DNA of 64,000 nucleotides from Ptychodera flava (taxonomy: Eukaryota; Hemichordata; Enteropneusta; Ptychoderidae), in NCBI RefSeq assembly GCF_041260155.1, contig NC_091932.1, positions 30,550,338 to 30,614,337 of the forward strand, written 5' to 3'. The first letter of the stretch is position 1; every line of letters starts with the position of its first letter. The position numbers and the translations under genes are program-made. The notes below the pieces were generated by a model that was not told the origin of the DNA, did no database searches, and was given only the letters and a program-made list of their open reading frames with translations. Shown here piece by piece: positions 37,333 through 51,130 of the stretch.

Positions 37333-39100
37333 CCAGCTCCGTTTTTTTTTCATTTAAACCCTCACTGAATTAATAAGACTTATAATGGGTAGCGCGTTAT
37401 CACGGGCTTGGTACAACATGCGAGCGAGGCTGGTTATTGCATATTGAGAGTAACCGGACGCAATCTCATTGAATGCCCTCTGCGTAAGCTTTTGCACAAT
37501 TCTATTCTACTTACAAGTGTAGGTACTAGGTCTAATATAACGTGACTGGGAGAATCTCATGGAAGAGTTACCGATGATGGTGCCTTTTTGTGATATGTTT
37601 TTTCAAAAAATTGTACCGGTGAGGCTGCAATGTATTCCGCGACCTTTCTTACACCTGGCCTGACTTCAAAACAGCCATCGGTCGCATCCGGTTGACGAAC
37701 CCAACGACATATGAAGAAACAACGTAAATTACTCTCTACAAAAAGGTAGACACGTGAACATATGGGTGCACGAATATACATATACGAGTTGCAGTTTACA
37801 CACATTCTAATAGCAAGTGAGGACTAGAAAAGAGCTGGCTACAAGTGCTTGAAAAAAATTGTAAGTAGAACGCAAAAATAAAACTGCTTTTACGAAAGAA
37901 AGATGGCTTGAAATGCTTACTGTTGTTGTCTACCTTTAAAAGTACTGTTGTAGATTTCATGTCTGATTTATTTTGTTATTTCGCTATATGACCGCACAGA
38001 AGTATAAACTGCTCGGCAGATAGACAAAGTGCCTGGCGCCTGTCTACCGCCATGCGTTAACATACATGCTGCTTTTAAAGAGACTTCAAGGGGAAGCAGA
38101 CGGTAGTTACAACGAGGAAAGAGAAAACAAACAAACAAGAAGAAAACATTTAAGGTGAGGATATTTCGGGATGTGGTGGACATATTCATGAACCGAGATA
38201 AAGTTTTGCTTCACCTTGATCCGAATCGACTTGTAGGACAGCAGACATATGTCAGTCGTTTGCTCTGCCATGGTTCCAATAACAAGTGTGCTATCCTATG
38301 CAGCTTCTATATCGATGTAACCGACAGATGGAATCACGTGACAACAATGTGTCGGCGGCTTAAGCCCACCTATTGCTATATTTAGTGACATAATATTTGC
38401 GCAAAAAATTTATGATCGTCGCAAGAGAGTTCTTGTGGATGATGAATTTCTCTGCATGGGTGATCGGTCAGTCATCGAAGCGTTGTATTTGAGTCTATCT
38501 TAAGAGAAGGTGATCAGCGAGTGTCAATCTAGCTGTTGTCGATGCGACACCGAGCGTGTGGCAATAATTATCGCTATTGTCGACTGAGAACAATAGAAGA
38601 TTCTACGTACGTGACGCAAGCGCAGTGCACGAATGACGTACGCGGCGCTCGCGGGAGGAGAATCGTTTACAAGTGAAATCTTAGCATCGGGTAGCAGTTG
38701 CTATGGTGATAGGGGATGGGTGAAATAAATAAACCCTGAATGGCAACTTGGTGAAATGGAACAGGAATAGCGAATCGAAGGCTGTTTATGGAGGCGTGTT
38801 CTATAATAGGAACGTTGATAAAATCCATATCTCCAAGAGATAATGTATGTAGGCCTACACTGTGGATTAATTATTCACGTAACACGACCAGGCCACGTCC
38901 TCTTGGCTTCTAGTTGTCACATAGGTATTGTAATAACTGATATGGCAAAATCCTTTATAGAGGTAATATACATCTCTAGATCGAGTCAAAAGACCTTATT
39001 ACTGGCCAAATTAAGTTTCATGCATCCTGCAATCATCCAACAGATAGGATGCATGAGTAACAGATTTCATTACTTTTTACTTGAAGTAATTTGTGTTTAT

Positions 39101-39112
39101 TATATATATATA

Positions 39113-39175
<63 letters not shown>
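39101..39175 (+). repeat. (TA)n microsatellite
   Basis: Almost pure TA for about 75 bases with one TT interruption near 39119. Confidence 0.95.
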
Positions 39176-39179
<4 letters not shown>

Positions 39180-39544
39180 TGTATATATTAATGGATTGAA
39201 GCTCTATCAACAAGTACTAATAATTGAGATATCTGCATCATGATACACCTTCAAGACAAGCACTGTTACAATCATAACCTCCCTGTACAAAATGCGAGAT
39301 AAAATACCAAACGTTGCCAACACAGAACTCTAACACGCCTTCTTGAAAGACTTACAGCGCCACCACAAGGACATGTTAACGGCCGGAAGTGTGCAATTTT
39401 ACATCATTTATATCAACGTGAACGGTGTTAAGTCAGTTACCGCAGCAACCCGACTCAAATCAAGGTATTAACATACAGTAACTTGCTATGATGAATATAT
39501 TATATCACTATCATATTCGTTCAGATATATGTGTGAAAAGTGTG

Positions 39545-39548
<4 letters not shown>

Positions 39549-39595
<47 letters not shown>

Positions 39596-39607
39596 TATAT
39601 ATACAAT

Positions 39608-39664
<57 letters not shown>
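39549..39664 (+). repeat. Compound (TA)n-(CA)n microsatellite
   Basis: TA repeat to about 39605, a short ATACAATATACATACATA transition, then an uninterrupted CA run to 39664. Confidence 0.95.
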
Positions 39665-39665
<1 letters not shown>

Positions 39666-42600
39666 GCATACATATGTCCTTGTGGCAAATTACAGTGCTC
39701 GATGCCAAAACTAAAGCAGAGCGGTATAAATAATAACACAAATTACTTCAAGTTGAAAGTAGTTAACTTAAGTTAGTATCATTACAGTCTGTCGTCAGAT
39801 TGGCTAATGCAATTCATCGACATTAAATGTTGTAGGTAGCACAATTTTTTTATGGAATCGGAATAAAATTGTAACGCGGGCATCTGGCGTGCAGTGCGCT
39901 AATTTGGCGCGCAGCGAGTCAAATGTCCCTCGTGTAAGTTCAGGAAGACATCATGATTAGACTTTATCGTCTGGACATGAAAGATATTATGATTACTAGA
40001 GGGCGTCAGCAAGGTAATTGCGACATCGACAAGTACGACTTCGGAGAGTTTCTAAAGGCAAATTCTCATCTATCGTCTTTTGAATCTTGAGCTAAGATCG
40101 TAAACGATTCTTTCAATGTTAAATGATGCTAAGTTTTAAAAAAGTTGTACGACAAGAAGTTTGATTAATATTACAAAGTTATGCAAAGCGTAAAACAGAC
40201 TCATTTCAAAATCTAAGGCTCACAGTTATCCAATAGAAAACTGTGTGTCCTATGTGATTCTCACAGCTGAAGATATCTTGTTAATTTAAGTATTTTATGC
40301 CTGACGGTCAGCAATACCTCGGTTTATCAGTGATTTTATCCCATATAAATTCTTATTGCTAGAAAGCATATCATTTCGACGGAACTTGTGTTTGCAGCAT
40401 ATCATAGTTGTAAATTTTTGCACGAGGCGGAATGGAAGTTTGCGGGGAAAGAGTGAACAAACAAACAAATCGATCACGCAGACGAATATACCGGGGTAGT
40501 CAGGATAGGGGCAGTGAAGAGCTTGATTGGCAGTTAGTAAGATCCATCAAGACGGGCTCATCAAATTTAGTTAAGATTAATTATGTCTTGGATGTTATAC
40601 CCTCGAAAGACAGAGAAATGTTGAATGTATTTGAATAATTTCATATGTCCGTGTTTTACGTCTACACGAAGTCAGGGTTGATTTTACAGCGGCTCCCCTG
40701 TGGCGCGTCAAATATCACGTTGGCGATCTCATCCATAAACGTGACAGAGATGGATTGAATTTTCATGGCCGTCAGAGCCGAGTAATCGGCATGATCGGTG
40801 AAGTGTGTCGGTCGCTACAGCACAGGAAATTATCCTCATATTGTGACGGTCTGCACAGCAAAGTCGGACAAATAATTTTTAAAAAATGAACAAAGCCTTA
40901 TCAATTAGTCGATTAAAAAGTCTCGACTGAGAGGATTTGATTTAATTCCTAATACCGGATAATGTCAATAATGTCCTTGGTCGAGCATCGTCAATCTCTT
41001 TGTGAAGGCATGTGGAAATTGGCAAAAATCTACATCCGTTACATGAGGTCTACCGTTTGTTCAAAGCGTGTCGATGGAGTTCCAGTATGACTGATGACGT
41101 AACACACGTTGCAATATTAATTCACTAATTTTTTTTATAAAAAACAGTCGTATGCATTCTTACACTGGAGGAACTCAATAAATTGTCCATCGAATCAACA
41201 CAAATGAGGGGCATATATTTATGTGGAGCCGTTGTAATTTGTATGTGGGTCCGGACTTGCAATATGTAATACGAGCAAGTTGCTGAACAGACGACAGGTC
41301 AGTTACTTATTCCGCTCGGCTATGTAGACATATTTAATAATTGTACCAACCAACCAGCCGAAGAAGGAGACGGCGGCCGCCATTTTGAATGTATTTGTTT
41401 ACAGTACTGGTGAGTCGCATCTCAATAGATCGACTCAAACGCGATTGGCGGCTTCTACTGCAATTTGTGCATACTCGCCAATTTCCCGCCAAAATAATGA
41501 GTCGGTTGCGTAGACGTATTAAAGGGCATTGGTACAAACAAACAATCATCGGACAATCTAACAAAACTAACAAAAAATTGAAAGGAAATTCTGTCAAAAA
41601 ATCGAATGCAGTGCTGAACTGGGCAGTCTGCTCTATAATGAGAACATCAGTATCCTACGATGACAGAGAGGTTGAGAAACAAAACTATCATTAACGATTT
41701 ACAATAAATTAACATTTCAAACAGTTCATTTCTCACATCCGTATATCTATACGACGACTATAGTTTAAAAAGAGCCAAAATGACTCCTAAAAGCACACGT
41801 GAATCTCCCCACAATCTCCATTTTAGCAAAAGTGCACAGTTATTGCGACAAATTATTACCGTTTAAGGCGAGTTTTCACTTGTCATTGATTTTGACCTCG
41901 TAAAAGTCACCGGAAATTATAATCATTGACGAGTCAAATTATGGTTTGAGGAAATTTCACGAGTTGCATGAACTTAACCTTGAGTTGCTCATTTCAAGAT
42001 TAAGGTGACTCACCATGATTTGATGTGCACTATTAAATTGACAACATGCAGGCTAGCTCTTTAACTTAATTTATGTCAATGCTTGGCAACCTTTCGTTGT
42101 TCTCAAAACCACTGCGTAACATTTCATACGGTGTTGCCTGAGAGACCACCAAAACTTGGCTGAGAAATTGTCACGCAAATGAAAATTACAAACTTTCTGT
42201 ATAATTTAAATGCTGTTTGGGCTCACAACTGTTAACGCCTGAATTGTAGCGTTTGATGGAAATTCGACTGTAACAAACTTTGCCGCGCCGCGGTGCGTTT
42301 TGATGAGGGATTTCGACTCCAAAACAAAAAACGCGTAATTCGATGGTATGGTACGATATACGTGTGTTTTGGTCTTCAATCAATTGTGAGGGGTGACTGT
42401 GTACACGTTCAACTTGACTGTTTCTATGACGATATCATTTCTGGTGCAATTCTGTTTTGCTATGAGGAAAGTCGAATTCTGTCTAAAATTTCGACTTTCT
42501 TCACAGCAAAACATAATTTGTGAGGACACTTGATGGGGACATATCTCGAATCATTTTCTCATTTGATCTCAGGCATAGGATTCCAATTTAAAAGTGGTAT

Positions 42601-43163
42601 TTCGCGTGAAATTTGTGTATAAAGCAGGCGTCGCCATCTTGAAACAACGCCTCCCTGAGGCCACTTGACATACTTTTTTAGTGGTCCACTATGGATTTCG
42701 AAGGGTACGCGGTGGGATCCAGTTGTCAACAACGGAATTTTTCCCCTACACCGCAGGTTTCTAATGTCCACGGAGTGGTTTCTATTCCCACTCCTATTTC
42801 TTTTCTACCCCTGAAACCGATCTTCAGGTGTACGCAAAGCATGGATTAGGCAAAGCGTAGCCGCTTTTGATAAGACTTTTTGAGCGCGCAAGCAAGACAT
42901 ATTTGGTGAACTTTTGAAAACTGGGTCACAGTGATACCTAGGACTTCCCGTAAACTCAGGACAAAGTCATTTCACTCAGTTGAGTTGCGTAATCCAGTTT
43001 GTACGAGTGCAGACGATGATTTTATTTGAAAACAAACTTATTCAAATAAAATAGTTTGGAGTTTGGATTTAGCAACAGTTTACGATTTCGTTGTGATACC
43101 AATTCATGAGACAGATATCACAAGCATAATTAGTGCCCTCAAGGTGCAAACATCATGAAACTT

Positions 43164-43390
43164 CAAGGGATACAGTAGGTCGTATGGGACCCATACAACC
43201 AATATAAACACTGTATCCAAGGTACGATGGTGATTGATGAAAGTTAAAACACGTCTGTCATAATCTACATCGTATAATTTAAATGTTGCAGCTATGATGA
43301 TGAGGTGCATCTAGATATCGTGCACGAAATACATTGCTTGTAAACAAGAAACTGACACAGGCACAATTCCGACGACTGTTTCCCTTTAAC
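43164..43390 (+). mobile_element. Dispersed repeat family 3, copy 2 (internally deleted)
   Basis: Begins CAAGGGATACAG, then passes directly into TAGGTCGTATGGGACCC, missing about 20 bases present in copy 1. It continues through AACACTGTATCCAAGGTACG to the terminal GACTGTTTCCCTTTAA. Confidence 0.75.
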
Positions 43391-45658
43391 AATATGACAC
43401 CTCTCTACAATAAACCCAGATTATAGAAAATACAGAACTACGAGATGAATGTCATTTTCGTATTTTCTCTGACGCTCATTAACTGTGTTTATGAAGGTGA
43501 TTTGAGTTTCTTTCGAAACATGTTTTCGTTCACATGTGAAGTAAATACGATACTTCTTAAGCTCGTCGTAAAAACGGCCTCGACGTCATTATGAAAACCG
43601 ATCTAACAAAACTACAAGCTTGGAAATCTCGATCATGTGAGTGGAATTCGCGAGAATTTCACTAGGGAATATTTGACATTTCAAAACCTACATTACAGGC
43701 CCGTGCCCTGTATTTGTCTCTTTGTTATGTGCAGGTATCAAATATACCTCACAATTTCTCATCGAATCCCTCAATGCTGTACCCATTATGTGAAATCGCC
43801 TATTGCTGCGAGTCAACTGTATTCACTCGTGACAAAACACGCGAGCAAAATTCAGGGGTTTCGGATTCAATTTAGATTTCCCTTAAGTTGTAAAAACTGG
43901 TCCTGTTATAACGGAAAGAGTAAATACTGTGACGATATCTGGGTATGCAAATTCAATGCCAAGTAATGCAATGGCTGCCATGTTTTCTGCGAAGTTGACA
44001 ACGTGTAAATGTGCTGTCTTCTGTCGTTTATGCAAATTTGCATATTGGCGGCCATGTTTGAGTGGGGTAAGCGTTCAATGCTTATCTTGTTCACATTTGC
44101 AGGTGCAGTCTGACAATGGCTGATGATACTTGCATATTGATCCTTCATTGAGTAAATTCGCATTGACTAATATAATCTTACTTTCCGCCTAAAATCGGCT
44201 GTTGGTAAACGATGTTTATCGTCTCGTGATACTTTGCGAGACTTGTGATTGTTACCGCTATTATGAAGTCAGTACAGTCAAGAAATCAAAATATGTTATA
44301 TGTAAGGCACAGGAATTCAGACGGTAGGCTTTTCTCGATGTAAAATGTAGAGAAGGTGGGCTTTCGATCGGTATTATGTCTGGCACAGAAGCTCCTGACT
44401 GTCAGTTCGCTGAAAATCGGTTGACCGCAGCTCAGCTCCTTATTCTAGATATCACTCCGAGCTTCCAGCCTTGGATTGATCACGGTAGTTTATGCTTCGG
44501 TGTGATCCGCTCCACTCGATTTAACATCGGATCACCGGAATATCATGTTTTTAACCGTGTAAGCGACCTTGATAGGCCGTGCGATGTACTTCCTGCGGTT
44601 CATTATACAATATATTAATTGCCTCACTACACGGAAATATGCGAAATGATCCGCCGTAGGGAGTTTTATACGATCATGTCTGAACGACACTTCATCAAGC
44701 CTTCTGAAGTGCTTGGACATTTCGTGAGATCCGCTTGCGGCCAATTATGGTTTCGATTTCCGGTACTGACATTTTTTCATGCTAATTTATTGTTTGGCCG
44801 CAGATATGGAAGACATCGGGCACGATGAGTTGACCTTGACTCGTAAACATCACCTTGTTTGTGCCAATTATGTTGAGGTACATGACCACCGATTTTTCCC
44901 CTCCGACGATTGTACCATTAGAGAGTTCAAGATTGCGCCAAAAGGTAGGGAAAAACGCGCGCACCAATAACAACTCATTAGAAATTCAAATTACATGCAT
45001 GCATCAGCAAAAGACAATCCTTTCGGAGCCAAATGGCCGAGGTGTGTTTGGAAAGATGGAGACACGGACTCTCGCGCAATCGTGTTTCGTCCTTCATTCC
45101 AAAGATCACCCTCATACAAGCGTCTCTTTTCAGTCAGGGTTCAAGTTGAAAATGAAGAAGCAATTATGGCGGGCCAATGCCCGTGACGAAAAGACATCCC
45201 GAAATACCTTGATGATAATTCTGAGTCCAACCTGTGGTTAAACAAATCTTTGAAATCGTCTGTACCTCGATTTCTTCACAACAACAGCGTGATGCCGACG
45301 CATTTTACCAGCATGATTAATGACATTTTGGATATTCATGTGATCTGTGTAATTATTTCCGCACGACTTGTGCAAAATATCGTGTCACACGCGACCAAAA
45401 TGACATCTAACGATCAATAATATCTTTCAGAGTGTCTGTCGGAGACTGTCGCCCTGTTAAGCGCTCTTGCTGAAAATCCTAAATCAGATTGTTTTCGATT
45501 CTGGTTTTACAGAGTATTCGAAGGTTTTTCGCTTGAAAAACAATAAAAAATACGAGAGTTTCTGAGACTCAACGGGTACTGACGGTAATTCGTTATCATT
45601 CCCCTGTCTCATCGTGCATTTCCGAGACGATTTGTCCTTCAAAGGGAGCGAGAAAGCA

Positions 45659-45662
<4 letters not shown>

Positions 45663-45734
<72 letters not shown>
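45663..45734 (+). repeat. (GA)n microsatellite, 72 bp
   Basis: Pure GA dinucleotide tract; it yields a spurious poly-LS ORF on the other strand. Confidence 0.95.
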
Positions 45735-45737
<3 letters not shown>

Positions 45738-46345
45738 GTCGACCGACACCGCTTTCCCGGCTAACACGTTCATAACGAAAGACATCAAGAAGATTACTTG
45801 AAATACTTGTCGTGCTGTGTGATACAGGCGTGTGATGAACACAACTGACACGGTCGTTTACATAAGGGAAGACGCCGAACGTTCAGAAACACCCATTTCG
45901 TGCCCTGATATAATGAGAGTCTTTGAGATCTCCGCGTCGTCTCACGGTTGTCTTGTTATAATCAGGTGAAAATCTATGTTTTAATCCCGAAGTCACGTCT
46001 CGCCATATGAAGGCCCTAATGAAGCGCGATTGAAAATATAATTAAAACGAGGCTATGGTACAGTGTGAACAAAAAGTATCTGCGAATTGGCAAACCCAGA
46101 CAGAAGCTTTATAAAACGATTTCTGAGCAAGCAAACAAAAAAAAAAACATCAGTCATTATCTCAAAGGACACATGGGGAGAAACATGTCAGGACTTCTTC
46201 GTCGGCGATAGAACGATGAAAAACCCGTGCGCAAAATCACTTTTCCTTCCCTTTCAAAAATTTCTCGTCATGGCCAGTTTTTTCGGAAGGATTCATCGAC
46301 GCTTTCTTTTCGACAGAAAACGTGAAAAAATAAATCCTTGCCTAC

Positions 46346-46414
46346 CTTGGATTTAGTGTTGCGGCTGAACCCTTCGAAATACGCCAGTGAAGACAACATG
46401 GCTGACGACGGCAT
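46346..46414 (-). other. Candidate distal first coding exon, possibly of the RGS gene
   Basis: An open segment starting MPSSAMLSS and ending RNTKSK (23 codons) runs from the ATG at 46414-46412 to AAG at 46346, followed by a donor GTAGGC (46345-46340). It ends in phase 0. The RGS exon at 31304 starts with a CAA codon in phase 0 before its ATG, so splicing the two would keep the frame. The only support is the promoter-like sequence just upstream plus phase compatibility. The intron would be about 15 kb. It could equally be the start of another gene or noncoding. Confidence 0.3.
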
Positions 46415-46473
46415 GGGTGCAACTGCTACTGATTTCGACGGAAAAAAGACTGCTTTTGGCAAGAGCTGAGAGT

Positions 46474-46510
46474 CACGTGATCGAACGATGACGTCACGTG
46501 TCATGTGACC
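46474..46510 (-). promoter_or_regulatory. CRE flanked by E-boxes, candidate promoter
   Basis: A full cyclic-AMP response element TGACGTCA (46489-46496) overlaps an E-box CACGTG (46495-46500). A second CACGTG lies at 46474-46479 and a degenerate CATGTGACC follows at 46503. The cluster is 60-100 bases upstream of the candidate exon at 46414-46346 on the minus strand. CREB/USF binding is inferred from motif only. Confidence 0.4.
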
Positions 46511-48570
46511 GACCGCAGGTCGTCATGGACACACTCTTTCATTTTTCTCGTGTAGATGAGCAGGCTCATCAAATCACGGCCAGTACAGATTCACAAGATT
46601 TCTCCATCTTTTTCACCTCATCGTCCATTTTAGACGATGTATAATTTTCTTTTTTTACTTTGTTTTGTTTTGCACTTATTGATTCGTCTGTCTGCGGTCG
46701 CGTTCTGCAACGCTCACATCCAGGTGGATTCAAGCAAATATAACCCTATTCTTTTTCTGCGTCACATGCCATAGCATTCGTCATTAGCGTTTACATGCTG
46801 ATGGGCCCAGGCGCGCTCAAAGTGAATACCAGAATGACGACAACCATAGCGGGACATGTCAACATTCTGGACATTATAGCTTAACCTGTTGATAATATTT
46901 TAATTATTCCCCCTCCCATATAACAAGTACATATTGTTGTTCTTTTACCTTAAGTATATCGAAATGGGAATTGGCCTTGTAAATAATATGATGTGCGTGC
47001 GCTATTGTTGACATATAAATTCAAGTCAAGACATGCAAGCAGTCGGTCTTCAACAATAACGATGAACATTTATATTACTATATTATATTATATTAATAGA
47101 CTATGCTGAAAAGTTGAACACCAGGCATTTGACATGATTTCAGTGGTAGAGCAAGCAACTGTATTGTATCAACAGAACAAAAAAACGCAAAGAAAGGAAT
47201 CAAAAGATACAGGTGGCGGAACTTTCATTTAATTCCATTTTATATTTTCATTTTATTCATGGATTCTCAGAAAATATATACTCGCTGTTACGGAGACACT
47301 CTATTGACGCGATGACATATTTTCACCAAATCCTGGTCTTTGCTGCTGTTTTGAAATTATCTGCTCTTTGTTTGTTTGTTTGTTTGTTTGTTTTCTTCCG
47401 AAAAAATATGCTGCGATACCTGCAGATGTTTTGGAAAATATGTGAAATTAGCCAAGTTGATACTGACGCGTGTATATTGCCTGGCTACGACAAAAAGGTC
47501 TTTGGTGTATCTAAGTCTCCTTAACATATTTGAAAGACAATGATGGAATACAGAACAGTACGATTCACCTTTCCCGACGTACTGCTACAATGTTATCATA
47601 TGTCACGTGATTCAGCACTCGCCATCGGTTAATCTTATGGATATAATGCATATTCAAAGCTAATTTCAATTAGTCATTAATCAAAATTGTCACACAAGCA
47701 TGAATGTACTTGACTACAGTCGTAGTGTTGAAGAAATGACAGGGAGATACAACTCATTATTTTCACAAAATTCAACGTCGTCGTTTGTAAAGGGAAAATC
47801 GTTGACTTTTTTGAAATTTTCATTATTTTTTTTCTATACGAAAAAGCACACTTCTTCTTCTACTGAAAGTATGTCTAAATACAAGGTAACATCTTTAATG
47901 ACACGATGCGTAATGTCTAAGATGTATTTTTAATGTTTAAAGGGGGAATCTAAGTCCGTCCTAAAATTCAATTGTCGACAATGGCATTAAACATTGTACA
48001 CACTGGGACATTTCGACATGATTGGGCGAGAAGTACAAGAGTTTATATTTTACAAACATAATTAGCAAACAGATTGGAAAATGCATTAAATGGTACAACT
48101 GATGGAGCGTTACAAGCGTTACAAGCGTTACAGGGTCCTCGAGTGCAATCAGTTTAATAGAACGATCCGAGAGTGAACGATATGATCCGTGTGGCGAAAG
48201 AAGTGAGAACCCTGCCTGCGTGACCTTCAGGGACCAGCTCAGTGTGTCGACCCAGTCTTTAACCCGGCAAGTCAAAGACACGCAGTAATGGTTGCGTACA
48301 CCTAAACGTGGCTTGTCAGCCTGTTAATCTGTTCATGGATAAAATCTAGCCCTAAAATCAAGGCAAAATTGGCGGAAATCGACACTGACACTGTGTCGTT
48401 GAGGCCGTGCTTGAGAAATTGTGTTTATCAGTGATGGACAAAGAGACGCATGCGCAGTGTTTTTCGACCTCCAGGCATTTGTCACCTTCAAATTACTTGC
48501 GTGACCGGACATTGAAAAATAGTGGAAATAACATTGCTATAGTAAGTTACCTATCTCCCACTCTCTAAAA

Positions 48571-48851
48571 CAGACAGACAGACAGACAGACAGACACACG
48601 GACACACAGACAGACGGACAGACATCGCTGCGACATATGCTCACGTGTGTGAACACGTGAGCAAAAAACAAGGTCATAAAAAACGTCATAACTGCAGTCA
48701 GTCACACGCCAAAGGAGCGTATAATGGAAAGAAATTATGCGAAGATGACACGTCACGAAAGATAATGCTCCATTGCTCTCGTTTGCTCATGCGTTCACAC
48801 ACGTGAGCATATGTCGCAGCGATGTCTGTCTGTCTGTCTGTCTGTCTGTCT
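48571..48851. repeat. Inverted repeat with CAGA/TCTG arms (281 bp)
   Basis: Left arm: (CAGA)n at 48571-48600, then GACAGACATCGCTGCGACAT, ATGCTCACGTGTGTGAAC and GTGAGCAAA, to about 48665. The right arm from about 48782 is its near-perfect complement, ending in (TCTG)n at 48825-48851. The loop is about 115 bases. The inner 50 bases of each arm are nearly identical. Confidence 0.85.
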
Positions 48852-49694
48852 GATGGTCCGATATCTCAAAAACGGCTGATCAGATCAGAATTGGATAGAA
48901 TCATGGGAATCAAAATTTTTCTGCCTTTGTGACAAATAGTGTCCGCTGAAAATTGTCATTCGTCCATCTGGAAGGATGGTTACATAACTTTGTATCGCAG
49001 AACCCATGTCAACACATGCCGTCAAAGTTGCACGGATGATCACGCGCGCAGAAACAATTACATACTGAACAAAATTGTAAATGCAATTTGCGCAAGCGTT
49101 TTGCGCATATGATTCAGAATCGCCATCATCGCAGGGAAGGATTTTTTGAAACAGGAAAGATCGAGAATAAATCATCGACTAATCGATAACACATCTTCTG
49201 AATCAGCCTGCCATAAACCCTAGTTTACTTCAGGGGTCGTGGATAATTAAAAACACGCGCATGGCAATTAAAACTCTTGCGTTTGACTTCAAACCCCCCC
49301 CCCCTCCCAAAACGGAAAGTTGGAAGAGCGAAAATCTGGTCCCGAAATCAACATTCGAGCATCCTTAAAACACTGTACACAGTCGAATTAGACAGATTTT
49401 TACACTGCTGAAAGGATCTAGAACAACAAATATTTCAAAATAAATTCTAAACGCCGATTGAGCATCATGCACATGCGCGTGCACGCGTTTGAATTATCCT
49501 GGGCCGTAGCTATATTCCTTGATTAAGTTCAGTATTAAGACGTATGAGTGTTTACAATATACGTCTTCTCTTGATTCCCTGCTTTTGAATTATTTACAGT
49601 TTTGTTTGTTTTTAATAAGGCATTTCAAATCATGTACGTTGGCATTAGCAGTAGGCCTACCTATCGGCAATCTGTGTGTAAGTATATAAGTTTA

Positions 49695-49714
49695 TGTGTA
49701 TGTATGTACGTGTG

Positions 49715-49748
<34 letters not shown>

Positions 49749-49857
49749 TGTATGTATGTATGTATGTATGTATGTATGTATGTATGTATGTATGTATGTA
49801 TGTACTATCTATGTATCTATGTATCTATGTATCTATGTATGTATGTATGTATGTATG

Positions 49858-49888
<31 letters not shown>

Positions 49889-49945
49889 TTATCTATCTAT
49901 CTATTTATCTATCTATCTATTTATCTATCTATATATCTATCTGTG
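49695..49945 (+). repeat. Compound (TGTA)n-(CTAT)n microsatellite
   Basis: About 100 bases of TGTA, a TACTATCTATGTATC transition, then CTAT repeats with scattered T/A variants. Three overlapping plus-strand ORFs here are repeat translations. Confidence 0.95.
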
Positions 49946-50909
49946 CATGCATGCATAGGATATGATTAAAATTCGAATGGCAAGCATGACTATAACGCTG
50001 ATAGCTAGGTAGGTGTTCAGGAAACCTCAACCTACGAGAGCTTTACGATGCCTTCGAAATATCTCCCCAGCCTATCTACGATGACCTCCACAAGACTAAT
50101 AGGTTATTGACCCTTTGGCTGGTTAATGATACAGCATTGAACCCCCTGTTGGAGGAATGAGGAAGAAATCGAGAAACCTGTCGCGACGTTGTTGAAGTTA
50201 TTGTTTTCCAGTTCCGTTTACGTGACGACTATTTCCGCTACGAAAATGTATGATCACCTTCCGAAACGGTATCACCGATCAACGAATATCGGATATTTAG
50301 CTCTCCCATTGGTTACCGCTTGCAGAGAAGCTGGCCAGAGAATGTGTATGGTTTATCAATATCGTTTATGTGACAGCCTCTGCTGGGCTTTGACTTGGTA
50401 AGTTCAAATGAACTTGAGTACTTTTGGATTCCAGGTGAGGTGAGGGGTCATATAAAAAGATCATTGTTGGCGCACTGCTTTTTCAACTTCGCCAATTATG
50501 TCGATTTATAAAGTTAACCAAGATGACGATGGAGGGCGGCTTTCGGCAAGAAAGTCACAAACATTCTCCTTTCGTAAACATAGAAGTTACCACATTCATT
50601 TGACTCGTATTATTGGATCGTATAAACGATAGTAATTCATAATTTTTTTAAATGTGTCACCGGTGTCGGTGTCACTTTCCAATATATGTTCAAAGAATTC
50701 GTCTGACCTGCTTTCGCCTGACATACCTGGGCTTTACAAGGGCTTTACAAATGATCAAAGTGTGTGCAATAGTGAACTTGTTAACGTGATAATGTACTGA
50801 ATCAGATATTTGATATTTAGCGGTCTTTTTTTTAAATATTTCTGTTTTAGGGAAATTTCCATAAATCTTTATACGATTTCATTTTCCCACACTGTTGGAC
50901 GGTTAATGA

Positions 50910-50947
50910 ATATATATATATATACATATACATTATATATACATATA

Positions 50948-50989
<42 letters not shown>

Positions 50990-51058
50990 TATATATACAC
51001 ATATACATATATATAATATATACATATACATTATATATACACATATACATATTCATAT

Positions 51059-51112
<54 letters not shown>

Positions 51113-51130
51113 GTATATGTATATGTATAT
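50910..51130 (+). repeat. (TA)n-rich block with ATAC variants
   Basis: Two long TA runs joined by partly self-complementary ATATACATATAC blocks. Confidence 0.95.

Larger units (their letters stand above)
31310..46340. other. Gene-poor region upstream of the RGS gene
   Basis: No confident exon was found. The region holds MITE families 1, 2, 3 and 5 and microsatellites at 39.1, 39.5 and 45.7 kb. It may be a long first intron of the RGS gene if the candidate exon at 46346-46414 is real. Confidence 0.5.

Noticed and set aside
49602..49969. Three overlapping plus-strand ORFs of 89-118 codons rich in CMYV and IYLS
   Set aside because: They are direct translations of TGTA and CTAT microsatellites.
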